From Chloroflexota bacterium (GTDB lineage: Bacteria > Chloroflexota > Anaerolineae > Aggregatilineales > Phototrophicaceae), in contig JAPOWG010000104.1 in NCBI GenBank assembly GCA_026707745.1, positions 1 to 64,000 of the forward strand: a stretch of 64,000 nt of DNA, read 5' to 3'. The translations under genes were made by a program, and so were the position numbers. This document shows, piece after piece, positions 1 to 9,838 of this stretch (its first letter is position 1; the number at the start of each line of letters is the position of its first letter). The notes under the pieces are model-generated. The model was not told the origin of the DNA. It did not search any database and was given only the letters and a program-made list of their open reading frames with translations.

Positions 1-1032
1 GTCAGCAATTTGCAGGATATAGTCGGCCGAGCCGACTTGCTAGTGCAGCGTTCGCATCATGACCGCATTGACCTAACTGATTTGCTACGTTCGGTACCAG
101 GCGTACAGAAACATCGTGCTCAACCCGGCGGCCGTCGTGTCACGCGGCCACGCAACACGGTTAGCAAGCAAATCACCGATATCGTTGCCGAGTACGTCAG
201 CAAGGGAGAATACGAACTTACCTATGATGATGAGCAAGTCATGGCGATGGATCGCGCCCTGGGCACGCATCTCGCTGGCGCCATCCAGCGGAAGTCCATT
301 CCACACGGCGACCGGATACGCGCCATCAATCTTAGCTTCAGCAATTCGGCGATTCCAGGAAATGGCCTCGCCGCATTTCTGGATGATCCGGTAAACGTTT
401 TGGTCGAAGGCGGCGCACAGGACGGCGTGGGGAAATGCGCCGTAGGCAGCAAGATCTCCATTTTGAAAGGTTTGAATCATAATGGGCGTCGTTTGGACGG
501 CTCAGTCGGCAAGAGCTTCGCTTATGGCGCGCAAGGCGGCCTTTTTATCGTGCAAGGCAACGCCGATACACGAGCCTGCATCCGCATGAGCGGCGCCGAC
601 GTGGTCTTTGGAGGCGAAATCACCGAACCGTTGCAGGACGGTCTCGGGGGTTTGGGCGCGCGCGCGAACCTAAAGGGATATGCCTTCGAGTATATGACGT
701 CCGGACGCGCGGTCGTCTTGGGCGATCCCGGACCGTGGATGTGCGCTGGCATGACCGGTGGCGTCGTATATCAGCGCGTTCAGCCGGAAATGAATCTGAC
801 TATAGACGCTATCAGACACCGTATCGCTCCTGGATCGGTGGTCGAGGCGCAACCGTTGGACGACGAGGGACACCAGGATGTGCGCGAACTCTTAAATGCG
901 TATATCCGTACGCTCGAGGAGAATCATCAATCGCAGACCGCGGAGCCGCTCTATGCTCTGCTGAAGCGCCCCGAAGACCACTTCGTAAAGATTGCGCCGC
1001 CTGTCGCGCGCAACATCGTCAACGAAAGCTAG
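1..1032 (+). CDS. gltB: Glutamate synthase large subunit, C-terminal (GXGXG) part; 5' end outside window
   Basis: Frame open from base 1; GltB C-terminal beta-helix repeats (GGAQDGVGKCAVGSKISILKG, GRRLDGSVGKSFAYGAQGG, GADVVFGGEI, FEYMTSGRAVVLGDPGPWMCAGMTGGVVY). Confidence 0.92.
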   Translation, partial: VSNLQDIVGRADLLVQRSHHDRIDLTDLLRSVPGVQKHRAQPGGRRVTRPRNTVSKQITDIVAEYVSKGEYELTYDDEQVMAMDRALGTHLAGAIQRKSIPHGDRIRAINLSFSNSAIPGNGLAAFLDDPVNVLVEGGAQDGVGKCAVGSKISILKGLNHNGRRLDGSVGKSFAYGAQGGLFIVQGNADTRACIRMSGADVVFGGEITEPLQDGLGGLGARANLKGYAFEYMTSGRAVVLGDPGPWMCAGMTGGVVYQRVQPEMNLTIDAIRHRIAPGSVVEAQPLDDEGHQDVRELLNAYIRTLEENHQSQTAEPLYALLKRPEDHFVKIAPPVARNIVNES

Positions 1033-1039
1033 CCGAATC

Positions 1040-1067
1040 AAAAGCTGCCGGCGCACCTGCCGGCAGC
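1040..1067 (-). terminator. Hairpin terminator between convergent gltB and PucR gene
   Basis: GCTGCCGGC-gcacct-GCCGGCAGC perfect 9-bp stem, followed on the minus strand by TTTTGATT. Confidence 0.6.
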
Positions 1068-1099
1068 AATGCACCATGACGAGCACTCAAATTTGTCGC

Positions 1100-2755
1100 T
1101 CATCCTGTCGACGACTGCCCGGGGATCGTTGCCAACACGCGCTGGGTTTTGAGCGCCAAATGCAAGATTAGACGATTGTCCGAATCGTCCAAGTCCATTT
1201 TCGTGAGCTCGGATATGCGTTCCAGCCGATAGACCAAAGTATTGCGGTGCACATCGAGGGCTTGCGCCGCCTTCGCCAGATTTCCGTTCGCTTCAAAGAA
1301 GCCGCCCAAGGTCCGAATCAGGTCGCTTTGTTTGCGTTTATCGTGCTCAACTAGCGGACCCAAGGCGTCATCGTAGAACTGATGAAGATTGTCCAGGTTC
1401 CGTTCCTTCAACGCCAAAAGCAACTGAAACAATTTGAGATCGCCATAGAATGTCGTAGTATCACGGTCGCTAAGCTGGTAGGAAATGCCAACAGCGTCCT
1501 TGGCCTCGCGGTAGGCGTCGCGTAACATAGAAAGCCCCGTCGCGGGACGACTTATGCCCGCCGCAATCAGGCCATTGGAAAGGCGGCTTGAGATTTGCCC
1601 ACGTACATTTTCGATAGTCATACGCGTTCTCGACAGTCCCGCGGCATCGTCTTCGTCCAGTGGATACAAGACCACAATCACATCCACATATTGTCCAACA
1701 GCGCCGTTGATCTGGCGGCGCGACATATCGTCGCGCACCAGCGAAATTAATGGTTCCAGGGAAAGCGACTGGCCGGACTCCGTGATCGCGCGAAACACAG
1801 AAACAACATAGGAAGCGCCGGGTTGAAAGCCCGCTTGCTGCGCGCGAGTGCGCAACAAGTCCTCATCCGCCGGTGTTCCACTCAGCCACATCTGGATCCA
1901 GTCGCCTCGCGCCTGCTCAACGGCCGAAGCAATTGCACGGTTCTTCGCCATTTCTATCGCGCAAACGTCGGCGCCGTAGGCCAAGACCAAGCGGCCGAAT
2001 TCATCCAGTTCACTCTTTTGATCCACCAACGAAAGATAACCCGCCACGCGCTTTTCCACCTTTAGCACCGTTGTGAAACCCAAGGGGCTTGGGGTGATCA
2101 TACCTTGGCTGGAGGGCGCTTCCTGACTCAACCAGGTTTGAAAATCTCCCAAGGGCAATTCCGCGGGTGGATAGCGCCCGTTTAGGCTGCGGCGACCAAT
2201 ATTGGGATAGATCTGGGAAATCATCAGACCAGCATCGTCGTGAATGACAATGGGCTTTCCCGTCGAGCGCGACATAACCTGCAGGAGGCTGCCAAGATCA
2301 CGATTCTCGGCAGCCAACCGCGTCAATTGCCTTTGGATCTCGATGGCCCGCTCAGTCAGACGCGCGGATTGGTTCAATAGTAGAGAATTCACCGCGCGTT
2401 CAACAGTCGTCAAGCTGGTATCCAAGGGTACCGATACCAAAACCGTCCCGCATTCGTTTGCGGCATCTTTAGCGCTCTGGCTGGTTTCGCCCGTCGCTAG
2501 AACCGCATTGACACCGATATCTGACAAGAGACGAATCACACCTGCCAAACGCAGCCGATCATCAAAGCTGCGCAAAACGTCCATAGATACCAGCGCCAGC
2601 TCGCCACCGTAAATGTCGGGGAAAACGGGCGGTTGCGCGCGAATAGTGACTGACCAATTCACTTGCGTTTCCGGATCACCGGCTACAATGCTCGCGCCCA
2701 ATGGTAAAGAATACCTAAGTAAGGACTGAATTGAAGCGGTGTTTTTATCTGACAT
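1100..2755 (-). CDS. PucR/CdaR-type transcriptional regulator
   Basis: C-terminal PucR HTH (LGGFFEANGNLAKAAQALDVHRNTLVYRLERISELT); start placed at MSDKN rather than the longest ORF. Confidence 0.82.
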   Translation of the reverse strand: MSDKNTASIQSLLRYSLPLGASIVAGDPETQVNWSVTIRAQPPVFPDIYGGELALVSMDVLRSFDDRLRLAGVIRLLSDIGVNAVLATGETSQSAKDAANECGTVLVSVPLDTSLTTVERAVNSLLLNQSARLTERAIEIQRQLTRLAAENRDLGSLLQVMSRSTGKPIVIHDDAGLMISQIYPNIGRRSLNGRYPPAELPLGDFQTWLSQEAPSSQGMITPSPLGFTTVLKVEKRVAGYLSLVDQKSELDEFGRLVLAYGADVCAIEMAKNRAIASAVEQARGDWIQMWLSGTPADEDLLRTRAQQAGFQPGASYVVSVFRAITESGQSLSLEPLISLVRDDMSRRQINGAVGQYVDVIVVLYPLDEDDAAGLSRTRMTIENVRGQISSRLSNGLIAAGISRPATGLSMLRDAYREAKDAVGISYQLSDRDTTTFYGDLKLFQLLLALKERNLDNLHQFYDDALGPLVEHDKRKQSDLIRTLGGFFEANGNLAKAAQALDVHRNTLVYRLERISELTKMDLDDSDNRLILHLALKTQRVLATIPGQSSTG

Positions 2756-2943
2756 GGCTAGATTCCTGTACACGTGAATTAAGCCAAATAGCGCCTGACC
2801 GATATCTGATCGGCAGAAACAACAAATCGGCAGTACTAATTTGTACCTTATAACCAATAACTTAACATATTGCAAGCCAAAAGGATAGGGCGAACGCCCC
2901 TTGTAGCGTCACCCTAAGGCATTGCTTGGCCAAATATACCAAT

Positions 2944-5900
2944 TCAGTTGGATAGTCTTACGGCAATCGTCAGCGTTTCACCTTTGATTTCTACGCTTTC
3001 GCTGACGAAATCGCCGGAGGGGGTCCCAGGCTGCAAGTCGTCCGCCAAGGTCTCTTGGCTGATATAGCCGCTGAAGAGTTGCATAACGGCATCGATGGCG
3101 TCCGAGGCATCACAATAGACAATGCTGATACGGTCGTCCAATTCGAAATCCGCAACCTTGCGTAAATTCTGGATCCGTCTGACCAACTCTCGCGCCAGTC
3201 CTTCTTCCACAAGGTCGGACGACAAACGCGTATCCAGGACCACCATATACCCGCCGTCTTCAACTGCGCCTTCCGGCGTTTCGACCGTGACCTTAACTTC
3301 GCATTCGGCATTGGCTATGTCATAGGTCTTGCCGTCAAGCTCTACGATGATGTCTTCCCCCGCTAGCAGACGCTCGGCGAAGGGTCGCACATAGTCCTGT
3401 TCACCGAACTTAAGCGCCGACTGCAGCGCTTTGAAGTCCTTACCGAATTTCGGACCCAGGAAACGCGGTAGCGGATTGAGGCTGTAGACACTGGTCGCTG
3501 CGAATCGATCCACATCGTCGGCGCCCATGACCTTGATGTCTTTCAAATTCAACTCGCTCTTGATCAACTCCGCATAACGCTCAATTGTCCCCGACTCCGC
3601 TACATCACGAGTCGCGAATTGAGCGCCCGCTAAAGGTTGTCGAACGCCTATTTGCGCTGCGTTGCGCGCGGACAAACCCAAGCTCACCAAGCGCTGTACC
3701 AGCGCCATTTCCGATATGAGCTCTTCGACGATCAAAGTTTCATCGCAATTCGGCCAGGCGGACAAATGCACGCTGTCTGCCGGAGAGCCGTCTTGTTCGC
3801 CTACCAGATTGCGATACAGCTCTTCGCTCAAGAATGGCATCGTTGGAGCCAGCAATTTCGCCAAGGTTGTCAGCACCTCGTACAAAGTGGCATAAGCCGA
3901 GCGTTTGCTCGCGTCCACATCGCTCTTCCAGAAGCGTTCACGGCTCAGCCGAACGTACCAATTGCTCAATCGCTCTACAAACTCTTCGACGGGACGCGTC
4001 GCGGCAACTGCATCGTAGTTCTCGTAGGCATCGGTGACGGTCTTGATCAGACTGTGCAATTCCGCCAACACCCAGCGATCCAGCAATTCCCGATCGGCAG
4101 GCGGAGGAGCCTTCATCGCCGGCGTCCATGAATCAATGTTGGCGTAAGTTACGAAGAAGCTGTAGGTATTCCACAGCGTGGACCAAAACTTCTTAATGAC
4201 TTCGCTGACCAGATTTTTGGAAAAACGACGCGGTTCGCCCGGGGGCCCGGACGTATAGAGATACCAGCGGAAGGCATCTGCCCCCGCTTCTTCCAGCACC
4301 TCCCAGGGGTCGACGACATTGCCTTTGCTCGTCGACATCTTTTGCCCCTTTTCGTCGAGGATGTGTCCAAGCGAGATGACGTTTTTGAAGGCAACTGAAT
4401 CGAATAACATGGCGCCGATCGCGTGCAGGCTATAGAACCAGCCACGCGTTTGGTCGACGGCTTCACAGATGTAGTCCGCCGGATGCTGTTCTTCAAGTAA
4501 ATCTCTGTTCTTCTGAGGATAGGCCCACTGCGCTACCTGCATCGCGCCACTGTCGAACCAGACGTCGATCACTTCCGGCACACGGCGCATGGTGCCGCCT
4601 TCGCCGCTGGGATTGTCGAAACTGACTTCGTCGACATAGGGTCTATGCAAATCCAGCTCGCTTAAGTCTTCTCCCGCAAGTTCGCTTAACTCCCCAACGC
4701 TGCCAACGCATAGCATTTCCCCGGTTTCGTCGTCAACCCAGACCGGCAAGGGTGTGCCCCAGTACCGCTCTCGCCCCAAGGACCACTCCTTGAGATCCTC
4801 GAGCCAGTTGCCGAAGCGGCCGTCCTTCAGGTGCTCTGGGACCCAGTTTATGGTCTGATTGAGATCAATCATGGTCTGTTTGTATTTCAGAGTGTCGATG
4901 AACCAGGTCTCGCGCGCGAAGTACATCAATGGCGTATCATCGCGCCAGTTGTGCGGATAGGTATGCTCGTATTTCTCGTTCCGGTACATCAAGCCGCGTT
5001 CTACCAGATCCGCGATAATTTCCTTGTCGGCATCTTTGAACCACATACCGCGGAAATTAGCGCAGGCATCAACAAAGCATCCGGTCTCGTCAACCGTGAT
5101 CAGAACCGGCAAGTCGTGTTTTCTTCCCGTTTCCAGGTCGTCCACACCATAGGCCGGCGCTGTATGCACGATGCCCGTACCATCCTCCGTGCTCACGTAA
5201 TCCGCAGGTACAACATAGGCGTAATCGTTTTCCACGGGCAAGAAGGTATAGAGCGGATGATAGCGCCAGCCTAGCAAGTCCTTGCCCTTGAGACGCCGGA
5301 CTATTTTGTAATCGATATCTCCGTCCAGTACCTTTTCCATGAGCGCTTCGGCCAAGATAAGCTGCTCGGCGCCTTCGCCATCCGAGGCAGGTCCGGCGAC
5401 CTGTACATAGTCGACATCCTCGCCAACTGCCAGCGCGGTATTGGCCGGCAAGGTCCAAGGCGTTGTCGTCCAGGCCAGCAGATAGACACCCGGCTGGTCC
5501 TTGAGCGGAAAGCGTACAAATATGCTGGGATCAACGATGGTCTTGTAGCCGAGCGAAACCTCGTGGCTGCTCAATGGCGTGCCGGAGGTGGGACTGTATG
5601 GCACTACTTTGTAGCCGCGATAGAGCAAGCCCTTGTTCCAAAACTCCTTGAGGATCCACCAGACGCTTTCAATGTATTCATTCGAGAATGTCACATAGGC
5701 GTCGTCAATGTTCACCCAGAAGGCGATGCGCTCGGTGAACTTTTCCCAATCGATAATGTGGCGAAAAACGGTGGAACGGCACATCTCGTTGAATTCTGCA
5801 ATGCCGTATTCTTCAATCTGGCTCTTATTGTCGAAGCCGAGCTCCCTTTCGACAGCGATTTCCACCGGCAGACCGTGCGTGTCCCATCCACCTCGCCGCA

Positions 5901-6147
5901 GACAATAAAATCCATTCATCACCTTGTACCGCGGGAACATATCCTTGAAAGCCCGGGCCAAGACGTGATGACTTGCCGGTTTGCCGTTCGCCGTCGGCGG
6001 CCCTTCATAAAACACGTATCGAGGAGCATCTTCGCGCCCTTCGGTGGTGCGCTCAAATACGCGGTTGAAGCGCCAGAAATCCAGTTGCTTCTGTTCGAGT
6101 TTGTTGATGCTCTCGCTATTGATCTTCGAGTTTACTGCCCTAAACAT
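2944..6147 (-). CDS. ileS: Isoleucyl-tRNA synthetase
   Basis: Class I signatures (YEGPPTANGKPASHHVLARAFKD; GQKMSTSKGNVVDPW), editing domain TTTPWTLPANTALAVG. Start could be 6165 or 6147; 6147 has an upstream GGAGAG. Confidence 0.96.
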   Translation of the reverse strand: MFRAVNSKINSESINKLEQKQLDFWRFNRVFERTTEGREDAPRYVFYEGPPTANGKPASHHVLARAFKDMFPRYKVMNGFYCLRRGGWDTHGLPVEIAVERELGFDNKSQIEEYGIAEFNEMCRSTVFRHIIDWEKFTERIAFWVNIDDAYVTFSNEYIESVWWILKEFWNKGLLYRGYKVVPYSPTSGTPLSSHEVSLGYKTIVDPSIFVRFPLKDQPGVYLLAWTTTPWTLPANTALAVGEDVDYVQVAGPASDGEGAEQLILAEALMEKVLDGDIDYKIVRRLKGKDLLGWRYHPLYTFLPVENDYAYVVPADYVSTEDGTGIVHTAPAYGVDDLETGRKHDLPVLITVDETGCFVDACANFRGMWFKDADKEIIADLVERGLMYRNEKYEHTYPHNWRDDTPLMYFARETWFIDTLKYKQTMIDLNQTINWVPEHLKDGRFGNWLEDLKEWSLGRERYWGTPLPVWVDDETGEMLCVGSVGELSELAGEDLSELDLHRPYVDEVSFDNPSGEGGTMRRVPEVIDVWFDSGAMQVAQWAYPQKNRDLLEEQHPADYICEAVDQTRGWFYSLHAIGAMLFDSVAFKNVISLGHILDEKGQKMSTSKGNVVDPWEVLEEAGADAFRWYLYTSGPPGEPRRFSKNLVSEVIKKFWSTLWNTYSFFVTYANIDSWTPAMKAPPPADRELLDRWVLAELHSLIKTVTDAYENYDAVAATRPVEEFVERLSNWYVRLSRERFWKSDVDASKRSAYATLYEVLTTLAKLLAPTMPFLSEELYRNLVGEQDGSPADSVHLSAWPNCDETLIVEELISEMALVQRLVSLGLSARNAAQIGVRQPLAGAQFATRDVAESGTIERYAELIKSELNLKDIKVMGADDVDRFAATSVYSLNPLPRFLGPKFGKDFKALQSALKFGEQDYVRPFAERLLAGEDIIVELDGKTYDIANAECEVKVTVETPEGAVEDGGYMVVLDTRLSSDLVEEGLARELVRRIQNLRKVADFELDDRISIVYCDASDAIDAVMQLFSGYISQETLADDLQPGTPSGDFVSESVEIKGETLTIAVRLSN

Positions 6148-6205
6148 GACGACTTTTCTCTCCATGATAGTGATACGAATCGACGACTTGCAAAGAATCG
6201 GACTA

Positions 6206-6271
6206 TCAGCCCTTTGTTCGCATCACTATGGCAATGACCCGCGGTGCGAGCACTTCGCGCAGCGACACCAC
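6206..6271 (-). CDS. Candidate leader peptide upstream of ileS: MVSLREVLAPRVIAIVMRTKG
   Basis: GTG start preceded by AGGAGG with 7-nt spacing; 21 codons ending TGA; contains GTC ATT GCC ATA GTG; 3' part overlaps one arm of a 13-bp inverted repeat. Confidence 0.5.
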   Translation of the reverse strand: MVSLREVLAPRVIAIVMRTKG

Positions 6272-6358
6272 GTTCCCACCTCCTCATTATGTTCAGAATA
6301 ACGCAGAAATTATGGCTGAGCGCGGGCGATTTCGATAGGGTGAAAACGGCGCTCAAGG

Positions 6359-7210
6359 TCAGGCTTGTAGAGCGTTTTCACTAGGCTGGCCAGCTTTGGG
6401 AAATACATCACCATCAACAGTTCCCTGCAACTGCTCGACCTCGTTCAAGATTGCCGTCCCGTAGCCCGTTTTCCGATATCTTGCGGCCTCTTCTTTCCAA
6501 TAGATTATGCTCTCGCGCATCGATTCTGCCGATGCTGGCTGGCGGTTAGTCAAGATTTTCAGGTAGTGCATAGCCAGAGTCGTCTTGGCCGGTTCGTCAA
6601 AGGGCAGCTCACAGAATTTGCCAAGATATGTCGCCGCCTTGGAGTGATCGCCTAGATAGTAGCATGCCTGGCCCAAATCAAAGTTAACGACATCCGGCGC
6701 CCCCAGACAATAAGCCCGCTCTATGAAATCGCGTGCTTGAGGATAGTCGCCCAAGACCAGGTTCAGCTTGCCGGCTGCATATAGCGCGTAATGATAGTCC
6801 GGCTTGATTTGAAGCGCCCGGTCAATGGCAAGCTTGGCACGATCAAATTGACCCAACTGCCTGTAACAGTTGCCCAAGAGTACCAGAGCATCAACAGACT
6901 CTCGATGGGTTTCCGGAACCGGCTCGAGCAAGTCGCGCGCGGACTCATATTCGCCACGAATGTAGTGCTGCTGGGCTTCGTGATAAGGCGAAATAGCGCG
7001 ACGATTTCCCCAAAAGATCACCAGTTGCAGCGTCAGGAGCAAACCAAAGGCGCCAAGACGAGCTGGCAACTTGATCTCGTCCGGACCAACAAAGCCGGCA
7101 AGCAACAACACGACGAGAAGGATGACCGCCAAATAGAGCGACAGTTGCGAAGACCTGTCCCACTCGGGCAGGCGCTTGTACAGATCGCGCAGGAAATGAC
7201 CGAAGATCAT
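6359..7210 (-). CDS. Membrane protein with TPR repeats
   Basis: Two N-terminal hydrophobic segments then TPR-like helices (LLGNCYRQLGQFDRAKLAIDRALQIKPDYHYAL). Confidence 0.75.
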   Translation of the reverse strand: MIFGHFLRDLYKRLPEWDRSSQLSLYLAVILLVVLLLAGFVGPDEIKLPARLGAFGLLLTLQLVIFWGNRRAISPYHEAQQHYIRGEYESARDLLEPVPETHRESVDALVLLGNCYRQLGQFDRAKLAIDRALQIKPDYHYALYAAGKLNLVLGDYPQARDFIERAYCLGAPDVVNFDLGQACYYLGDHSKAATYLGKFCELPFDEPAKTTLAMHYLKILTNRQPASAESMRESIIYWKEEAARYRKTGYGTAILNEVEQLQGTVDGDVFPKAGQPSENALQA

Positions 7211-7212
7211 GC

Positions 7213-8094
7213 CTATTGCTGCTGCTCTTCGGTATCGGTGATCGCGCGCTCGATTTTTTCGATTTCGTAATTGAGCAAACTGCCGTAGGCAGTTCCTTCC
7301 AGCGCACTAAGCGTAGACTTCCAAGCCTGCAGCCCATGTTTAGTACTTATCATGCGCTCGGTCGCACTGATCGCGTTTTTCGAATCCCCGACTTTCAAGT
7401 AGTGTTGCGAAAGATAATAGTTGACGCGCACGCTGTACATTGAAGGCATCGAATACAGCACCGCATGCTTGAAGGACTCGATGGCTGAATCGTGCTCGCC
7501 TGCCAACTGCTGAATAAAGCCCAGTTCCGCCCAGATAATCGGCTGATCGGGCGACAACTGCGCGGCTGTTTGTAGCGCCATGGCCGCTTCGCCGTAGCTC
7601 GCCTGCATCCGATAGCCGTTTGCCAGGGTCATGTAAGCAGCGGCGTTTTGCGGGAACATCTGTACAGCTTGATCGGCGGTCGCCTGGGCTTTCGCCAGTT
7701 GCCCGTTGTAGGCATAGGCGCTTGTCAAGAGCATGAGCAGGTCCGGCGTGATTTTGCCGCCGGCCAATACCCGTTCCAACAGTTGTATTGCCTGCGGAAA
7801 CTGGAGTTTCTGGATTAGACGATAAGCTTCGCCGTATCCCGCCCCGTACTGACGGGACTGTCGCGCCAACAAAATGCCGACGAGTAAGAAGCCGAGAACG
7901 ATCATGCTCGCGGACAAGCAAAGGCCCGCCAGCGACAATTGCGCTACGGGTGACAGGTAGGGATCAAGCGGCTGTGTCATCCCGCTGGCAAATTCGATCG
8001 CCACGCCCAGGACAAAAACGACAATGCCCAGCAGCGCCAGCGCAACGGATACAAACACCGCTATCCACGCGATCAACCGGCGGACCGACATCAT
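7213..8094 (-). CDS. Membrane protein with TPR repeats
   Basis: N-terminal TM segments; TPR-like repeats (LTSAYAYNGQLAKAQATADQAVQMFPQNAAAYMTLANGY). Confidence 0.75.
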   Translation of the reverse strand: MMSVRRLIAWIAVFVSVALALLGIVVFVLGVAIEFASGMTQPLDPYLSPVAQLSLAGLCLSASMIVLGFLLVGILLARQSRQYGAGYGEAYRLIQKLQFPQAIQLLERVLAGGKITPDLLMLLTSAYAYNGQLAKAQATADQAVQMFPQNAAAYMTLANGYRMQASYGEAAMALQTAAQLSPDQPIIWAELGFIQQLAGEHDSAIESFKHAVLYSMPSMYSVRVNYYLSQHYLKVGDSKNAISATERMISTKHGLQAWKSTLSALEGTAYGSLLNYEIEKIERAITDTEEQQQ

Positions 8095-9095
8095 AATCCT
8101 CCAACCCGCGTTGTCTCCAGGTCTTTTTCGTCCCGAATTAGATCGCGGGCGTATTCGACATCTTCGCTTAGCACGTCCCGCAAGGCATGCGCCTCATCAG
8201 CACTCATAATGACCTGCCACTCTTCCAGGCCGGACTTTTCTCTCTTCATCGCATCCAAGGCCTGTGCCGCCCCAACTGAATCACCCAGCCGCAGATGGGC
8301 TCTCAATAAGTATAGATGAGCTAGCAGCCGGTGTCGAGAATCAGGCATCTTTAGCGCCAAGGCCGAGCTGAGGTGTTCAATTGCGCCTTCACTACGTTGC
8401 AAGCGGTCTTCGATCATGCCGAGGTTGTACGCAGCTACCCACTCTTCCGGCGACATTTCGTATGCGGTTTCCGCTGCCTCATAGGCCTTCTGATAGTTGC
8501 CTCCTTGCAATTCCACTTCCGCCAACCCATTATATGCAACCGCAGTTTGTTCCTCCAATTTGATCATCCTGCGATAGTCCTGCTTCGCGGCTTCAAGCTT
8601 GCCCGCCAAGCGATAGAGTTCCGCCCGAAATCGATAATGCTCGCCCCGCGAAGTTTCGAGCTTGATCTGCGCAGTGATCGACTTGATGGCAGCCTCATAG
8701 TCTCCCTTTCGCATGGCGCGAACGGCTCGCTTGTAATTCTGAGGTCCCCCAGTGCTATTAAACACGAAGATTCCGGCGACAATCCAGCCGATGCCCGCGC
8801 CTACAAACAGCCCAGTTAAGTGAGGCAGAATGGTCGAAGCGACGACGATAGCCAAAACTGCAGGCACGATCACAGCCAACCAGCGAAGACGTTCTGCGCG
8901 CGTTAAACGGCCTAGGATCAAGTAGGATGCGCCGGCGAGAAAAACAGCGAGCAGCAGACTCTGCGCTGCTGTAGCCCAGAATAGCCTATCCGCTACTATA
9001 TTCAGCAATAGACTGGCTATACCGGTAACGCCAAGAAGGACAACAAAGGCCTTGAATCTGGCCGGGCCGAGAAAAATTCGAAAGCGCCTAACCAT
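8091..9095 (-). CDS. Membrane protein with TPR repeats
   Basis: Four N-terminal TM segments; TPR-like repeats (AYNGLAEVELQGGNYQKAYEAAETAYEMSPEEWVAAYNLGMI); overlaps next gene by 4 nt. Confidence 0.75.
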   Translation of the reverse strand: MVRRFRIFLGPARFKAFVVLLGVTGIASLLLNIVADRLFWATAAQSLLLAVFLAGASYLILGRLTRAERLRWLAVIVPAVLAIVVASTILPHLTGLFVGAGIGWIVAGIFVFNSTGGPQNYKRAVRAMRKGDYEAAIKSITAQIKLETSRGEHYRFRAELYRLAGKLEAAKQDYRRMIKLEEQTAVAYNGLAEVELQGGNYQKAYEAAETAYEMSPEEWVAAYNLGMIEDRLQRSEGAIEHLSSALALKMPDSRHRLLAHLYLLRAHLRLGDSVGAAQALDAMKREKSGLEEWQVIMSADEAHALRDVLSEDVEYARDLIRDEKDLETTRVGGL

Positions 9096-9136
9096 TCGCC
9101 ATTGCTTTCCGGGAACGCTTGCCTTGGCCGCTACAA

Positions 9137-9838
9137 CTATGGGCGGCGCGCATAGTTGCTGACAGTTACCGAGAATTCATGCTGCTTGAATGCGTTTATT
9201 CGTTTGATGACAACGCCCTGCTCATCAACCCAGTAAGACGCTGCTTTATCGACGTAGCGGAATCGTTGCGTTACGATTTCGCGCTTGCCCAAGGCCAGGC
9301 GATCGGGACCCAAACACTCCACCGGCGATTCCACAATGCGCGTTACGCCGGGGAATAACTGCGCATGTTCAAACATCGGCACAAAAACAGAGACCGGTTT
9401 TCCCTCGCATTTCGACAGCGCGAAGAGCGTTCTCCCACGCATGATTAGAAGCGGGATATCCAGCAAAACCTCGGGCGCAATCGCTCGTTCAAGATAGCTT
9501 CGCACCGCCCCATTCATTCGGTAACCAACCTGCATGACCCGGTCTACCAGACTGTATGTAGCGGACAGTGTCCTTATACCGCCTTCAAACTGATCATTTT
9601 CGTATCGAAGGTCAAATCGAATTACTTCGTCGTCGCGGCTGATCAATAGCTCTGCCAGAAGCGACTTGCCTTCTTCTTCGCGCGCGTCACTGTCAACACG
9701 AAGGAACTTGCTGCCATCGCCCAACTCATGAATGGTCCATGATTCTGTCTTGCTTAGCGATCTGCCATCCTTGGCGAACAAGTAGTCTCCGCTGGCGACA
9801 AAACGTTCGTGCGCCCCCACAGGATGCAAATAGCGCAT
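9137..9838 (-). CDS. Conserved hypothetical protein, translationally coupled to alaX
   Basis: Start placed at MRYLHPVGAHERF, whose ATG overlaps the alaX stop (TAATG). No family recognised. Confidence 0.65.
   Translation of the reverse strand: MRYLHPVGAHERFVASGDYLFAKDGRSLSKTESWTIHELGDGSKFLRVDSDAREEEGKSLLAELLISRDDEVIRFDLRYENDQFEGGIRTLSATYSLVDRVMQVGYRMNGAVRSYLERAIAPEVLLDIPLLIMRGRTLFALSKCEGKPVSVFVPMFEHAQLFPGVTRIVESPVECLGPDRLALGKREIVTQRFRYVDKAASYWVDEQGVVIKRINAFKQHEFSVTVSNYARRP

Noticed and set aside
5563-6237. 224-aa plus-strand ORF
   Set aside because: Antisense to the ileS N-terminus and leader.
6240-6285. T-box riboswitch upstream of ileS (TGGGAACGTG and TCGCACCGCG resemble the TGGNACCGCG consensus)
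   Set aside because: First candidate has two mismatches and doubles as the leader-ORF SD; second breaks the UGGN needed to pair with tRNA NCCA. No Stem I/terminator in the right order.
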